Assembly: GCA_964007475.1 (NCBI GenBank)
Contig: OZ023273.1
Coordinates: 100,730,533-100,794,532, forward strand
Direction of reading: 5' to 3'
Source: Hybos culiciformis
Taxonomy: Eukaryota > Arthropoda > Insecta > Diptera > Hybotidae
DNA: 64,000 nt
Shown here: piece after piece, positions 25,901 to 38,604 of the stretch
Layout of the letters: every line of letters starts with the position of its first letter
How positions within the stretch are numbered: position 1 is the stretch's first letter
Translations under genes and position numbers: made by a program
Notes under the pieces: generated by a model
Seen by the model: the letters and a program-made list of their open reading frames with translations, nothing else
Databases searched by the model: none
Told to the model about the DNA's origin: nothing

Positions 25901-27844
25901 TACTTTCACTTAGGTGAAATATTTAAATCTATTCTATTTAATTTATTATTCCTTTCTAAATCGATTCATACTCCCCCGTAAACTATATATTACTTTATTT
26001 TATTACAATTATTTATGCTAAAATCTTTACATCTTTACATCTCGTGAATATTTTAACGAACAAACCATAATAATTTTTCATCAATTTATTTCTATGTAGG
26101 TATATCTATGCCAAAAGGAAGTCAAGAATTAGTTTTCCTTATATTTAATACACAACTTTTTTTTGTCTGCAATAAAAATTTAATTTTATACCCTTTATTT
26201 TGTTGTGTTAAAAGACAAAAATATGTGAGAGAATTTTTATAAATTGCTGAATAAAATATAAATTTCTTTTTCTTGCTTATTATGTAGGGTTACCGATGTT
26301 GTATAACAGAGAAAATTTGTGGATTTTTTCATAATGTACATGTATATATCCATTTTCCATTATTAATCACTTTAACCTTTTTTTTTGTACCTTTATGAAA
26401 TCAAATATCATAAACTCGTAATCTGGTCAAGAGTAAAAGAAAAATAAAAAATTTGTATATAGAAAATTTTTGCAATCAGTAAAATTGATTTTATATTAAT
26501 TTAAAAAAAAAAAAAAATTTTTTATTTCCTAATTTGAAATATTTATACTTCAATTTTATAACATTCTGATTATTATTTTGTAAAAACGCTTGAATTTTTG
26601 CTATTTTATCTACACAATAATTTTTTAAGTAGATATTTCAAAATCAACATTACAAAAAAAAAAAAAAGAATAAGAAAATTGGAGAGTTTTTGCAAAAAAT
26701 AATAAGAATGTTGAAGTGAGGTATGTAGGTAGTATATATTTCAATTTATAAGATGAAAAAATTATTATTTTTAGTTATTATAGTGAATTAATTGAATTAT
26801 ACTTTCAAATCATGTTTTGAAAATTCAACGCTGCTAAAAATAATTAATCGGATGGAAGCTAGATGGTTAGAGGAAAATAATTTTTACTTACTTAGTACAT
26901 ACTTAGAAAGCGGTTTAGAAAAATTGTTTCTTAATTTGGTTATTATACCATATAATACCTACTATAAAACCTTCAACGATAAAACAGGGGATTTAATCTT
27001 CATAATTCAAAAATCTTAAATTTAATATTAGAAATAATCAAAATATTTCCTAAAATATGTTATAAAAATATAAAAATCGAATTTTATATTATTTCATAAA
27101 TTTGTTATGTTTAAAAATAACTTTTACATTAATTTATGTGGTTTCGATATCTTATAAACACAATTATGAAAATTTTGTTATTTATTTTAATACTGCATCA
27201 AATTGAAATTGTTTTCGCATATGATCTTCAAAACTCTGATACTGGAGCCACTTAAAAAAGATTAGTTTTTAGAGTAATTAGTTATCAATAACTTTAGAAT
27301 GTAGACATTAACGTCCTCGACTTATTGAAAATACAACAGATACAAATTTGTACATCAAAAGAACTCCATTTACTCTCATTGATGTTTTTTTGCCCAAAAA
27401 TTTTCTATAAGCAGTTTTTATATAAGATTCAAACTGACAAGGTATTTCAAATGGATATACGAAAAAAAAAATGTCTGTTTTTTTTTTCAATGCAGATAAA
27501 TAATAACAAAAAAATATCCTTAAGGATACAAAAACCTATATAGAATGATACTTTTTTGAGAACTTTTAAATAAAAAAGAAAAATAAATTCAAAGGATAAT
27601 AATCAATCAATCGAAATAATATTGATAGACAGTGAATTAGTCAATGTTGTGTTATGTAGCTTTAATTTTGTGTTCCATATGTAGAAAAAAACATTTTGAT
27701 GTTATATATATATATATATCGCGTTAGTTTTTTTTATGGAAAAATCTGAATAATATATAATATATATTCATGCAGGTACAATACATTATGTTATTTAAAT
27801 AGATAAAATCAGGTTTTGAAAGTTCAGAGTATTTTCTATCAATA
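22993..27844. other. A/T-rich non-coding DNA with simple repeats
   Basis: No gene recognised. There are (TA)n microsatellites at about 24955-24974 and 27703-27719, and several long A or T runs. The frame at 26792-27019 (from a TTG) has a less biased composition than its neighbours (RMEARWLEENNFYLL in the middle), but it has no known motif and I do not call it a gene. Confidence 0.55.
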
Positions 27845-27846
27845 TA

Positions 27847-28491
27847 CACTAGGTAGAAAAAGTATGCGTACGGGCTCGTTTTCTTATTTTTTGTTCGACA
27901 TGTTCCCAGTTTTTGATGTCATTTAAAAGGACTCTATAAAAAAAGTTTTTTTGTGAAATTTTTTTTTTTTTTGCAAAATTTAAATTTTAAGAAATATCAA
28001 TTTTTGGAATAGTCTGCGTACAGCCATTTTTAATGCCGCGTCTCAAAAATTAACTGTTAATGTCATTTGAAAGGCAATTGAATGTAGATAATTTTGCGCT
28101 ATATAATTTTATCCCTACGATAAAGGAAAGTGTCAAAAATTGAAACTCATATAAATAGCTTAGTACCGCTGGAAAATAGGTTAAAACCGCTTGTTTTTAT
28201 GACTTTCAAATGCGGTTTTTGACACTTTCCCTTATCGTATGGATGAAATTATATAGCGCAAAATTATCTACATTCAATTGTCTTTCAAATGACATTACTA
28301 GTTAATTTCTGAGACGCGGCATTAAAAACGGCTGTACACAGACTTTGCCAAAAATTGATAATTCTCAAAATTTAAATTTTGTAAAAAAAACTTTTTTTTT
28401 ATAGAGTCCTTTTAAATGACATCAAAAACTGGGAACATTTCGAACAAAAAATAAGAAAACGAGCCGGTACGCAGACTTTTTCTACTTAGTG
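27847..28491. mobile_element. 645-bp foldback element with TA target duplication
   Basis: The element starts CACTAGGTAGAAAAAGTATG and its right end, inverted, reads CACTAAGTAGAAAAAGTCTG. TA stands on both sides (27845-27846 and 28492-28493), the signature of the Tc1/mariner group. Inversion continues almost to the centre near 28165: TTTTTGATGTCATTTAAAAG, GAGACGCGGC and ACATTCAATTG blocks all occur in both orientations. No transposase; it must rely on one supplied elsewhere. A right-half copy lies at 44780-45071. Confidence 0.88.
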
Positions 28492-28493
28492 TA

Positions 28494-30651
28494 TGTAGGT
28501 AACTAAAAATTCATAACAATGAAAATAAGATTTATTGTGAAATTGTTGATCTCACTGAATTAATAATTCAAATTATAGAAGTAATGTAATGAAATTCTTT
28601 CATAAAGTAAATAAAGAATAATAAGTAAAGCATGTATAGTATATTAAGATTTTTTAGTTTTAAAAGACATTTTAAAATTAGTCATAGAATTGATTTTGTG
28701 ACATTTAATGTTCTTTTAATTAAAAGTTTTTCAATTAAATTGCTTTTATGCGATAAAAAAACGCTTAACATCAGAATAATATTGCCGAAAATCTCTTAAT
28801 TGCTTTAACGGGGCATTGACTGCTTTACTTTGACGACAGATTTAAAATGTTCGTCCTAACCAAAATTTACACTTCCACAAATTAACTTTTCTGCATACAC
28901 TTATTTTTTTTAATTAATTTTATATCCCAAACTATAAAAATTAATATATATGTAACAAAGATTTTTAAAATGTTTAATTCTTTCAATTCATACTAATTGA
29001 ATAATTTGTAAATAATATTATATTAGTTTAAAGTTCTCTAATTTTAAAATTGCTCTTCATTTGTTCCAATCACTCACAAGTAGAAATTTAGATATAACTC
29101 TTCATCATACAAAAAATTATTGTTTTGATGACAAAATTATTTCAACAACTCTAGAAATTTTAGAAATAATTATATACATTCTGTATATATACAATAATAA
29201 TAATTTATATTTATTATTAATTATACATTTATATGTATAAAATTTTTTAATTAAAAATTCTGTGTCTTTGCCAAAATAATATGAATTTTGTAGATATTTA
29301 TATATAAAAATTTTAAATTTCAATAAGAACTATACTACTACAGAGTATGCAATTTATATTGAAATATACATCTACAAACATATTTGGAATTAAAAATTAT
29401 ATCTACAACAAAATTGCGAAAGTCAGTTCAATACAAAAACTAAATAATTTCAATGCGCTGGAAAATAATATATTATACGTAGATTCAAAGTGCAAACATT
29501 ATTTTATACATTAATATTAGACTATTGTTTAATATTAAGTTTTTCTGAAAATATAAATTATTTCATTTGGATTTTAAATGTTCGTTTTACTATTATGAGT
29601 CTTAAAAGCTATATTGAAACCGCAGTTTTATTGGATAGAAAACATTTAAAATTATTTTTAAATACATATTACGATTATTTCAATGAATTCTGGTTTTGAA
29701 TTCTTCTGCAAATATACGCATACAATATTTTCTTTTTTTAAACATTAAGATTTTAAAAGTTATTATCGATAAACATAATATATAGGTAGATCTGTTTTTA
29801 TTTTTTTTTGCTTTCTTCATTTTTACATTTTTACCATTCTTACCTACAGGGAAAAAGCTGTGTGCGTTTTTTAATTTTTTTGTTTGATGTCAAAACAAGA
29901 AATCCTGTTGAAATTTCTCATTTCTTGTCATCAGGTTATTAAAATATGTTTATTTTTTTTCCGTTCTTTTTTTGCAGAATATACAAAGGAAGTTCATATT
30001 ATCGGAAATTATAGTGATTCAAAAATTTTCTTTTTTCGTTTACACATGAATAAGAAATCAATACTGTGTGTATAATTTTATAATATTTTTTTTTTTATTC
30101 TCTGATCAATATCGCAAAAAATAAAAATTGGTTTTTTATTTTTCAAAATGTTATTGAAATTTGAGTTTGATTTGTTATATTAATGTGACTTTTTTCAGTT
30201 ATGGAAACCAAAAATATTTTCGGTAGTTGTGAATACTTTGATATTTCCGTTTTTTTTTGTATATGAAAATAAAAAATCCAAAAAGATGAAAAAAATTAAA
30301 GATTGAGATGTTGCAGAACTATTACGCAGAGGTTGTGGGATTCACATTTATTTTAGACTTTTTTATAAAAAAATTTTACTAACAGACCGTATATAATTGT
30401 TTTTCTTTATGGCCGTCGGCTAGGCATTTCGTCAACAAATTATATAATTTCAAAACAAATTATCATAGTTTTAAAGTAATTTTATATTTAAAAAAAAACC
30501 CAAATACTTTTTTTTTTAATTTTACTAATTTAAAAAAATTGTAAAATATTTTTTGAAGAGTAAGTTTTGTTATTAATTTTCTTCTTGATAATTATTTCTG
30601 TCAAAAAACCAAAATTGCTTAGTGATATAATTATAATTTTATTTTGTTATT
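28494..30651. other. A/T-rich non-coding DNA, nothing recognised
   Basis: Several short frames (29117-29323, 29490-29699, 29884-30075) are low-complexity and lack motifs. No repeat with defined ends is seen. Confidence 0.55.
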
Positions 30652-30659
30652 TACTATAC
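30652..30659 (+). repeat. 8-bp target-site duplication of hAT MITE (left)
   Basis: TACTATAC, repeated exactly at 30916-30923. Confidence 0.85.
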
Positions 30660-30915
30660 CAGGGGTGCTCAAAGGTTTTGTGTGGTGAGCCGCATGTTCG
30701 AAAATCGTAAAATACTGTAGAGCCGAAAAATTTTCAATGCAAACTTAAATTCAAATTTTATTATAATAATAAATATGGTCACAAAAATCTGAAAAATTAT
30801 AAGAAAATTATATAATAAAATACAAAATTTCAGTTAAACTTAATAATTTATTGAGCCACAAATAAAATTTCAAAGAGCTGCATGCGGCTCATGAGACGCA
30901 GTTTGGGCTTGTCTG
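30660..30915 (+). mobile_element. 256-bp hAT-family MITE
   Basis: The left end is CAGGGGTGCTCAAAGGTTTT and the inverse of the right end is CAGACAAGCCCAAACTGCGT; both begin CAG and continue into a shared GAGCCGCATG block. The perfect 8-bp direct repeat TACTATAC on both sides fits hAT insertion. The inside is A/T-rich and non-coding, so mobility would need a transposase supplied in trans. Confidence 0.88.
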
Positions 30916-30923
30916 TACTATAC
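30916..30923 (+). repeat. 8-bp target-site duplication of hAT MITE (right)
   Basis: TACTATAC, identical to 30652-30659. Confidence 0.85.
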
Positions 30924-31548
30924 TATAACGGATTCTGCTAATCGAATCACAGAACAGAGAACTGCTTAATACTATTCACAAACAAAAACAAATCACTCGC
31001 AATATTTCAATACAGAATAATACCAATTACAGAAAAAAAAAATGAGCTATTCATATTCTACTTGCACATAAGAAACACTTATATTACATTCTTGCAAAAC
31101 AACAATATCTACTCAATACCACTTGATGTTGATTTGTTTTTGTTATGAATGCTATGAATGCAGCAAGTGCCTAATATAAAAACAATACGTATGAATGAAA
31201 AAAATTTCATCTAATTAAGTATAGGTACATTTTTAACAATTTTTTTAGGAAATTTTTACGAAATATTTAATTTTTTTTTAGGAAATTAAATTTCCTTAGA
31301 AGATTACCCAATGCATCCAATATACGCAATACATATTTCACTATTCACTATACTTGCGAATAGAAATTTGACTTGATACAAAAAACTCAATACAATTCTA
31401 ATGTATTGAAAAAATATTATGAATCATATATTCACACTTGTTTCTATTTTGAGTTGAACTATTCATATATTGAATAAATCAAGTGTATTCACGAGTGATT
31501 TGTAATACAAGTGTACTCATGCATTTCTCTGTCACAGAAGCATATTGT
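30924..31548. other. A/T-rich non-coding DNA, nothing recognised
   Basis: Contains several near-repeats of ATTCAC/AATAC words but no element with defined ends and no coding frame. Confidence 0.5.
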
Positions 31549-31847
31549 AGTAAACAGAATTGGGGCGACAACGACAACGACAGTGATAGCGACTATCAAA
31601 AAAAAAATAGAAACCATATATTTGTATGAGAATGAACACAATTGAGACAACTGGCGACAAACGACATTGTCGACTGGCGACAAATTAGAAACGACAACCA
31701 TATATTTATTTATTTATTTTTCTATTTGTTTATTTTTTTCCTGTTTATTTATTTCGTCGCCGTCGCCGTAATTGTGTTCACTCGATCTTGAGTGATATCG
31801 CTGTCGTTGTCGTTGTAGTCGTCGTTGTCGCCCCAATTGTGTTTACT
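31549..31847. mobile_element. 299-bp foldback with GCGACAACGAC-rich arms
   Basis: The left arm starts AGTAAACAGAATTGGGGCGA and the inverse of the right arm starts AGTAAACACAATTGGGGCGA. Both continue as runs of GACAACGAC and AGTGATA/GCGAT words. The middle holds GGCGACAAACGACATTGTCG and a TTTATTTATTTATT run. No target duplication was identified. The valine-rich minus-strand frame 31489-31701 is the arm read as codons. Confidence 0.75.
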
Positions 31848-33081
31848 CCTTATAAATACGGACTGATTATGAGACTTTGATACAAAAAATAAAAATGCAT
31901 AACAGGCGTACCTTTCAAATGAAGTGTGAAGTCGGTTTTTGAAATTCCTATACTTTCACAATTAACAAAATACTTTCACAATCAAAATTATTTATAATAT
32001 TCATCGAAATCCATTAAAACTGGTAGAATTGAAAAATATTAAGATTTTAAACGCTTAAGATACGCTTAATATATGCTAACATGTATTTTTACCCATTTTT
32101 TAAATACATAAATTTTAAAAAAGAAAAATTAAATAATAGTTAATTAATTTGAAAATTGCTTCTTACAAAATTCAAAAATCAACTTTTAGCAGAGTAATCA
32201 CGGCTATATAAAAGTAGTCATAGTTGATTGATGACAAAGAGTATGTAACAACAGATCTATATAATATTTAAAGTTTTAAAAACTTTTGGGAGAACGAAAA
32301 TCTGAAGAAAATAAATCATGAGGTTGTGATTTAAGAATTTTTCTTTTAAATTTTTTAAATTTTGAATTTTTGTATGGGACTGACTGAAGAATCTGCGATA
32401 CTATTTGGTTATAGTCAACTATTTCATTCGACTTCATTTATTCGATTTTTAATCTAATAATAAGTTCACTATTTAAAAAAGTTGAATCATTTTTGAATCA
32501 TTTTTTTTTTTAAATCTTTTTTTTCAAGTTGCCGAAATTGTTTTTATTTCAACAAAAATCAATCCAACGAAAATATTTCAAATTTTTATAGTAAAAAATT
32601 ATATAGTTAACGGTAATATTAAAATGTATTTCCTAAAATATAATAATCTTTGATTAACTATAACTCTTTCAAAAAGAACATTATTTATTGTTGACTATTT
32701 AAAAAAAATAACAACTAAAAAATGATTAGGTACTTATTTTCAATTAAGTGCTTCGACTATCAAAGCAACTGCTCAAATAAATATATAAAATCTCTACAGT
32801 GATAAAAATTATCATGAAACGATTTGAAACCCATTTAGAATAAAGAAAACTTCTGAAAATAAGAAAGTTCGTCACTTTATTTCTATATTTTCCTTTTTTT
32901 AACTTAACCCATTATCTTAATAAGAATTTCAAGGGAAGCTATTATTATATATTGTTATCAAATGCTTATTAATTTAAATTATTCTTAATTTCATCAAAAT
33001 CAGAGTATCTGCGTCTTTTAATAAAATCATTTATTTGGTTTTGATTAAAATCAAATTTTTAATTATAAGTTTGAAGTTTTT

Positions 33082-33282
33082 ATGTATATTCATAAAAATT
33101 CAAGCCTTGATGTTTATAGAATTTTCATTCTTGAATATTCCCAATTGACCAGGTTTGGTACACGTGTACCAATTCCAAATGTACCAAGGAATTTTCCTAT
33201 GGAAAACCAAATAGAAATTGTACCGTTTGTTCCAATTCCACGTTTACCAGACGATTTTCCAAAGAAAAAATTGAGGACCTGA
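33082..33282 (+). CDS. Possible coding exon or fossil, proline-rich internal repeat
   Basis: I do not recognise this frame. From the ATG at 33082 it encodes 66 residues. The first third is A/T-driven. From about residue 20 the composition changes and two related segments appear, VPIPNVPRNFP and VPIPRLPDDFP, about 25 residues apart and separated by a MENQIEIVPF stretch. Codons here use more C and G than the surroundings, which is unusual for a chance frame in this window. The frame ends with a TGA at 33280. GTTTATAG at about 33112-33119 could be a splice acceptor. It could be a terminal exon, a fragment of a mobile-element protein, or chance. Confidence 0.2.
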   Translation: MYIHKNSSLDVYRIFILEYSQLTRFGTRVPIPNVPRNFPMENQIEIVPFVPIPRLPDDFPKKKLRT

Positions 33283-35856
33283 CAGAAAGAAAATTTATTT
33301 CAAATTCAGTTAAATTTTATGCTTTAATAACATCCCACGCAGAAAAAAAAATTTCAATTCTAATAATAACAAAATATTAAAAATAAAATGCTAGCAAATC
33401 ATATTTCAGATAAATTTTATTTTTTTTTTAATTTAATGAAGTCCTACTTTATTATTGCTATATTTATTTTTTAATATCTCCATATCTCTGATAAGAAAAA
33501 CCACAAAAGTCAAAGTAACAAGTGTTGGAAAATTTCATTTAATTTTATTAACTGTTTTATATAATTTTATTTTACCATTGCTTCTATCAATTTTCTTATA
33601 TCCTTAAACTTTTCAAAGAAAATAATTTTTGTTTTTTTTTTTGTGACTACTGTATAATATTTTCGAAAAACTTTTCAAGAAATTATTTTCTAAGGACATT
33701 CAAATTAAAAACAATTTGAGTGTTGAAATTATTATTCTTATCAATTTAATATAATTTCTGTTTGTCTCTTTAATATATTTTCTTGAAAAAAGATGCTATC
33801 TATTTTATTTGAAAATAAAGAAAAAAAAAAAAGGAAAAATATAATATTTATTTTAGGAAAAAAAAAAGTATACATTTTCGCTTATTTATCTTTTCGATTT
33901 ATATTTATTTTCTTTACGAAAAAAAGAATTTTTTTTTTATTCAGATTTTTAACGATGAATGAATGCAGAGATTGATGGACCGAGACGACTAAAAATAACT
34001 TTTTTGAATAACATAAAATAATAATAATAATAATAAAAATGTTAACAAAAATCTAATAGCTTAACATTATATAAATTTGTAAAATATACCTACCTACTTA
34101 TTATACTTTTTTACAGAATTTAATTTAAAGGATCTAAATAAAATCAAATTAGTATAATGACAATATAAAAAAAAATTATCAATCACACTGAGAAAAATAA
34201 AAATACAGTTTGGTATTAAAAGAAAAAATAAAAATAATATTTAATAATCATATTTATTGTGTTTAATTTTAAAATAATTTTAAATATGCTTGTAAAAAAT
34301 GTTCATTCTAATCTTTAAAATATGTTTCTAAATATAATTAGCTAACATCATAATGCAAATAATCAGAATAAGCCTTTTAATGCTCGTCAATTAATAGTAG
34401 TAAAAGAAAAATGTATATAACATTATACTTTAACACTTTTACTATTCGCAAATAATGGTCCTTAAATTCAAATAATTATTTTTCTTTAAATTCTTCATTC
34501 CTTAAAGTCCACATTATTATTCTGATTTTCTATTACACACTCGATAATTTATGTAAATAAATAATTAATACTTTATTATTTACAAATATACACACCCACC
34601 TATCTATAAAATATTATTTTGAAACGAAAAATTCTAAAAATAAATACACAATCTTTTTAAAAATACATTGTCGAAGGGAAAATGTTTTATTATCAAGAAA
34701 ATAAAAACAAACCTAATTAACATTTTCTCATAAAAAAAAATTATACAATGTTTGGCTTTAAATTTAAACATGAGTGAAAAAAATGTAAACAAAAACTTTT
34801 CTTTTTTTTTTCAAACAAAATGTCATAAATGAATAAAATGCGCATAAAAACAACCTGAATTTATACAATGATGTTATTAAATTATACATTAAATTATATA
34901 TAATAAAACATATTTTAAAATTCTTGAATAAATTTAGCGTTATACAGAGTTACATTACAATGTAAACACATTCAAGATATTATGTCATCATTATTAGCTT
35001 TTCATCCAAACAATGTATTTACATTATGTATATAGTATATAAGTTTAATAATCTTTTAGCATAATTAAATATTTCTAAAAAAATGTTTAAATGTAAGTCA
35101 ATTTTTGTAGTAATTCTTTCGAAAAACATATTTAATATTTTGTATTTGACACAAAGTAGAATTTATTTATACCGACTTATAATAAAAAAAAAAAATTCTT
35201 TGGTATTTTGATAATACAATTTTTACAGAACATAAGATATTTTATTGTAATTAATTATAATAATTTTAACCCATATAATAAGAATAAAAAATAAAATTCT
35301 AGGTTAATTATATTGTTAAATTTCTTAGAAGCATGCATTCTTTTTTTAATTTGAAATAAGTACAACATAACAATTAGATAATACCAATAACAAATAATAA
35401 ATATTTCTCAACTTAAGTTCTGAAACCTGAAGATATAGGATATACCACTTTTCTGGTGTAAATAAATATATTTAATTCTAATAAAATTACATACAAAATA
35501 TATATAATATTGTATGTACTTCTTGGAAAAACTTTGGGAAAACATTTTTTTTTTTTTTTTAAATATTTTTATTGAGATTCTCTAATGTGAACAAAATAAG
35601 ATCCAAATCTACACCAATAAAATTTTTATAAATAACTAGAAGGAATTTGTAAATTAAAAATTCTTATTGCTTGACTTAAAGAATGTGTAATAGAAGAGAA
35701 AAATGAAATTAGAGCATAAGAATTTTTTTTTAATAGGAATAGAAAATAATGTTAGAAGGATAAATAAAAAAATAATAATTTTATTTTATAAATTTTCACG
35801 TTTAGTAAAATAAATAATTTATACTTGTTTTAGAAAAGTTTAAAAAAATGTATATA

Positions 35857-35924
35857 TTTGAGGCTATTTAGATACTTGGAAAATTGATCCAATAAGAGTA
35901 TTCTATTAATAAATAGCCTCAAAT
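35857..35924. repeat. Short inverted repeat (14-15 bp arms)
   Basis: ATTTGAGGCTATTTA at 35856-35870 is mirrored by TAAATAGCCTCAAAT at 35910-35924, with a 39-bp loop. It may be a relic MITE or just a local hairpin. Confidence 0.5.
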
Positions 35925-36800
35925 AATTTATTTCTTAAATCTTCTTGTTTGAAAGAAAAATGTAACGATGCGATGATTCAAAAAAAAAATATATCAAGAC
36001 AAATGCTTAAAATTAAATTAACACAACTAAACTAAAAAATGTTAAATATTACTTTAAAATAAATATAACAAATTAACGACATCTAAAATATTTTATTTTA
36101 TTATATTTTATGTTTGGGACCAGTGTAGCTAATCAAAAGCAAGAGGAAATGTAATCTACACATTAAAGAAATAAAATTCGTATAGCAAATTGTAGGGATG
36201 TGTAAATTAAAAGGCCTTATAATAAGTCTTTTATTTGTTTTCAATTTATTTTGTAATTTATATTTTACTAAAACATATTTTCGTTGAATTCGTATTAGAA
36301 AGTCATTATATATTATAATTTTTAAAAAAAATGTCTATTATACGGGAAAATCTTGCTGAGACGAATTGATACGAGCGCATTGGTTACTATTTCTGGCCGA
36401 AGTGTACAGCAAATTTCAGTTCAAATAGTTTATCAAAAAATATTTTATTTCCGATATCTAGGATATTTAGGAAATAAAGTACGAGAATCATATTCTATAT
36501 ACATCTATACATTTTTATTTTTTTCTGAAACATATAATTATTTTGGTTTCTTTTATTTTTTGTAAAACTTGAACTTAACTTTTTTACATTTTTTTTTTTA
36601 ATAAAAAATGTTTTTTAATTTAAACCTTATAATGACGATGCCATAAGCAAAAAGTTTGATTAGTATAATGAATCTGTCTAGAAAATGTTTCAGGTAGGAA
36701 ATATCAACAAAATAAAATAAAATAAGGAATACCTAAATGATAAAAAAAAACTTAATTTGTTTTATTAAATACGAAGCTGCATTAAACCAACATTATAATA

Positions 36801-36891
36801 TTTTTTTTTTTTTTATTAAAGTTACCAAATCACTAGGTGGGATACCTTTTATACTATAAGAAGTATGGATTTGGTAATGAGGACAGGAAGT
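36801..36891 (-). other. LINE 3' untranslated segment and poly(A) tail
   Basis: After the last stop of the retrotransposon frame comes a short segment with AGTATAAAAGGTATCCCACC on the minus strand, a TAATAAA-like signal and a 14-base A tract (T on the plus strand). Confidence 0.75.
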
Positions 36892-37583
36892 TTAGACGGG
36901 ATTAAAAAGTGGGACAGTTAGTAGATAATCATTTACACTCTTCTTAAAGCGGCGCAAGTCATAATTCAAGCGTCCGCCAGCTGTCGGGAACAGTTTTGAT
37001 GGGAGAGCATTCCACATTCTCGAGGTGCGAATTGAAAACGAATCTCCGAAGCTTGTTCTATCACATCTGGGAATTTTGACGAAGAATGGGTGTGACGTTG
37101 AAGCGGTACGTGTTTGGCGTGAAAATACTTGAAGTTGAGGAAGTAGGGCCTCAACTTCAGGGAACACGTATCCATTCCAACAAAGTATTTATAAAAAATG
37201 GAAAGTGAACCTACATTTCGACGGTGGTCGAATAATGTTAATGAGCTGGTGGTTTGGTGATTGTTTATCAATCTAATAGCCCTTCTCTGAACTTTGGCCA
37301 GATATTCAAGATGGATTTTGGGGGCACCAGCCCATATATGTGAATTGTATTCTAATTTTGGTCGGATGTAGGATTTGTAAATGTTTAAGAGATCAGAAGG
37401 GGAAAAGTATTGTTTACATCTTTTTAAAAAACCTAGACATTTCGCTGCGTTTTTTGCTGTTTCAAAAATATGAATTTTCCAGCTTAAGTCGCTAGTTATT
37501 TTCGAACCTAAAATGTCAAGGCTTCCAGATTTGGCAATACTTTCGGGGGGATCTAAATTTGACAGCTTTCTAAAAATTAGGCA
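36892..37583 (-). pseudogene. C-terminal tail of LINE ORF2, broken
   Basis: This continues the reverse transcriptase frame past an in-frame TGA at about 37581-37583 (after NASKTQ). It holds a thumb-like region with FLKRCKQYFSPSD, YIRPKLEYNSHIWAG and VQRRAIRLI, the usual post-palm block of jockey/CR1 LINEs. A one-base frameshift lies near 37165-37190; the sequence then continues in another frame with RQTRTASTSHPFFV and SRMWNALPSKLF and ends NPV-stop at 36892. The tail is otherwise full length, so the two lesions look recent relative to the element. Confidence 0.8.
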
Positions 37584-38604
37584 TCATTGAGTTTTGGATG
37601 CGTTAAACTCAACTCTGTTGAGAAGAACCCATTGTGAAATTTTGGAAAGGTCGTGATTTATGCTACTTTGCAAAAAATTGCGTTTAGTAGTAACAGCATT
37701 TGAAGATGCTGATTTCCTGTTAATAAAATCGTAGCATGCTACCAAGTTACTGTCAGCGGCGAAGCTGTGGATGGGGTTGAGTGTTGATTTCAGAAGATCA
37801 TCGATGAAAATTAAAAAGAGGGTTGGGGAGAGAACACACCCTTGGGGTACACCGGAGTTGATATTAAAAATATGTGACTGGTACCCATCCACAACAGCAC
37901 GAATAGAACGGCCAGACAAAAAGTTGCTGATCCAATTGACAAAGGCTGATGCTAGACCCATTGATTTAACTTTAGAAATCAAAGCCGGGTGCCAGACTCG
38001 ATCAAAAGCCTTAGCTATATCCAAAGCAACAACACAAGCCTCACCGGAATTGTGAAGACTGGCGTTGAGCTTGTGGGATAAATATATCATTAGGTCACCA
38101 GTCGATCTATTCGGACGAAAACTATATTGCTGGTCACTTAGAAATTTGTTACATTCAAGGAATTTTTTGACTTTATTGTTAATAAGGCATTCCATTACTT
38201 TGGAAAGAATAGACGTAAGCGCAATGGGCCTGTAGTTAGAGGGATCGCATTTATCGCCTTTTTTTGGAATAGGCTGAACATGCACAACTTTCCACTTGGT
38301 GGGGTAAATGCCAAGTGAATATGAAAGATAGAAAAGGTTGCGCAGAGGTTTAGCTAGAACGGAGGCAGTATACTTTAGAACCACAGCCGGAATACCATCA
38401 GGGCCAGTTGACTTTTTCACATTCAGATTTTTTAGAGCTTTTAAAACAGCACGTTGCCTAAAGTAAACTCTTCCAAAAGAAGAGTTTACTGTAGGAAAGA
38501 TAGGTGGATTTTGAGCTGAAGCTGTGAGAGTTGAGTTTTGACTAAAAAGTTTTGCAAACAAATTAGCCTTTCCAAGGGAGTCTGATATGATCCGGTCACC
38601 ATCT
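37584..38604 (-). pseudogene. LINE reverse transcriptase domain with catalytic substitution
   Basis: RNA-directed DNA polymerase of a LINE; it would copy the element's RNA at a nicked target. Motifs in order are STGPDGIPAVVLK, PIPKKGDKCDPSNYRPIAL, SDQQYSFRPNRST, VALDIAKAFDRVWH (first catalytic Asp, near 38020) and NSGVPQGCVLSPTLF. The metal-binding FADD box reads FAAD: GCT at 37755-37757 (minus-strand codon) gives Ala where one catalytic Asp is expected. The open frame formally starts at 38633, but that is an artefact. The real protein joins the endonuclease frame through a lost base near 38605, where PPL is followed by DGDR in the next frame. It ends at a TGA inside ORF2. Confidence 0.9.

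Larger units (their letters stand above)
31848..36800. other. A/T-rich non-coding DNA with one unusual open frame
   Basis: Mostly A/T-rich sequence. An (AAT)n microsatellite is at about 34017-34035 and a short hairpin at 35857-35924. The frame at 33082-33282 is listed separately. A mildly less A/T-rich patch at 36345-36430 (frame from 36353, LLRRIDTSALVTISG) has no recognised motif. Confidence 0.5.

Noticed and set aside
26792..27019. 75-codon frame with fairly balanced composition
   Set aside because: The start is TTG, there is no motif, and the ends are A/T-driven; not enough to call a gene.
29490..29699. 69-codon frame with Leu/Tyr-rich composition
   Set aside because: No motif and composition typical of chance A/T-rich frames.
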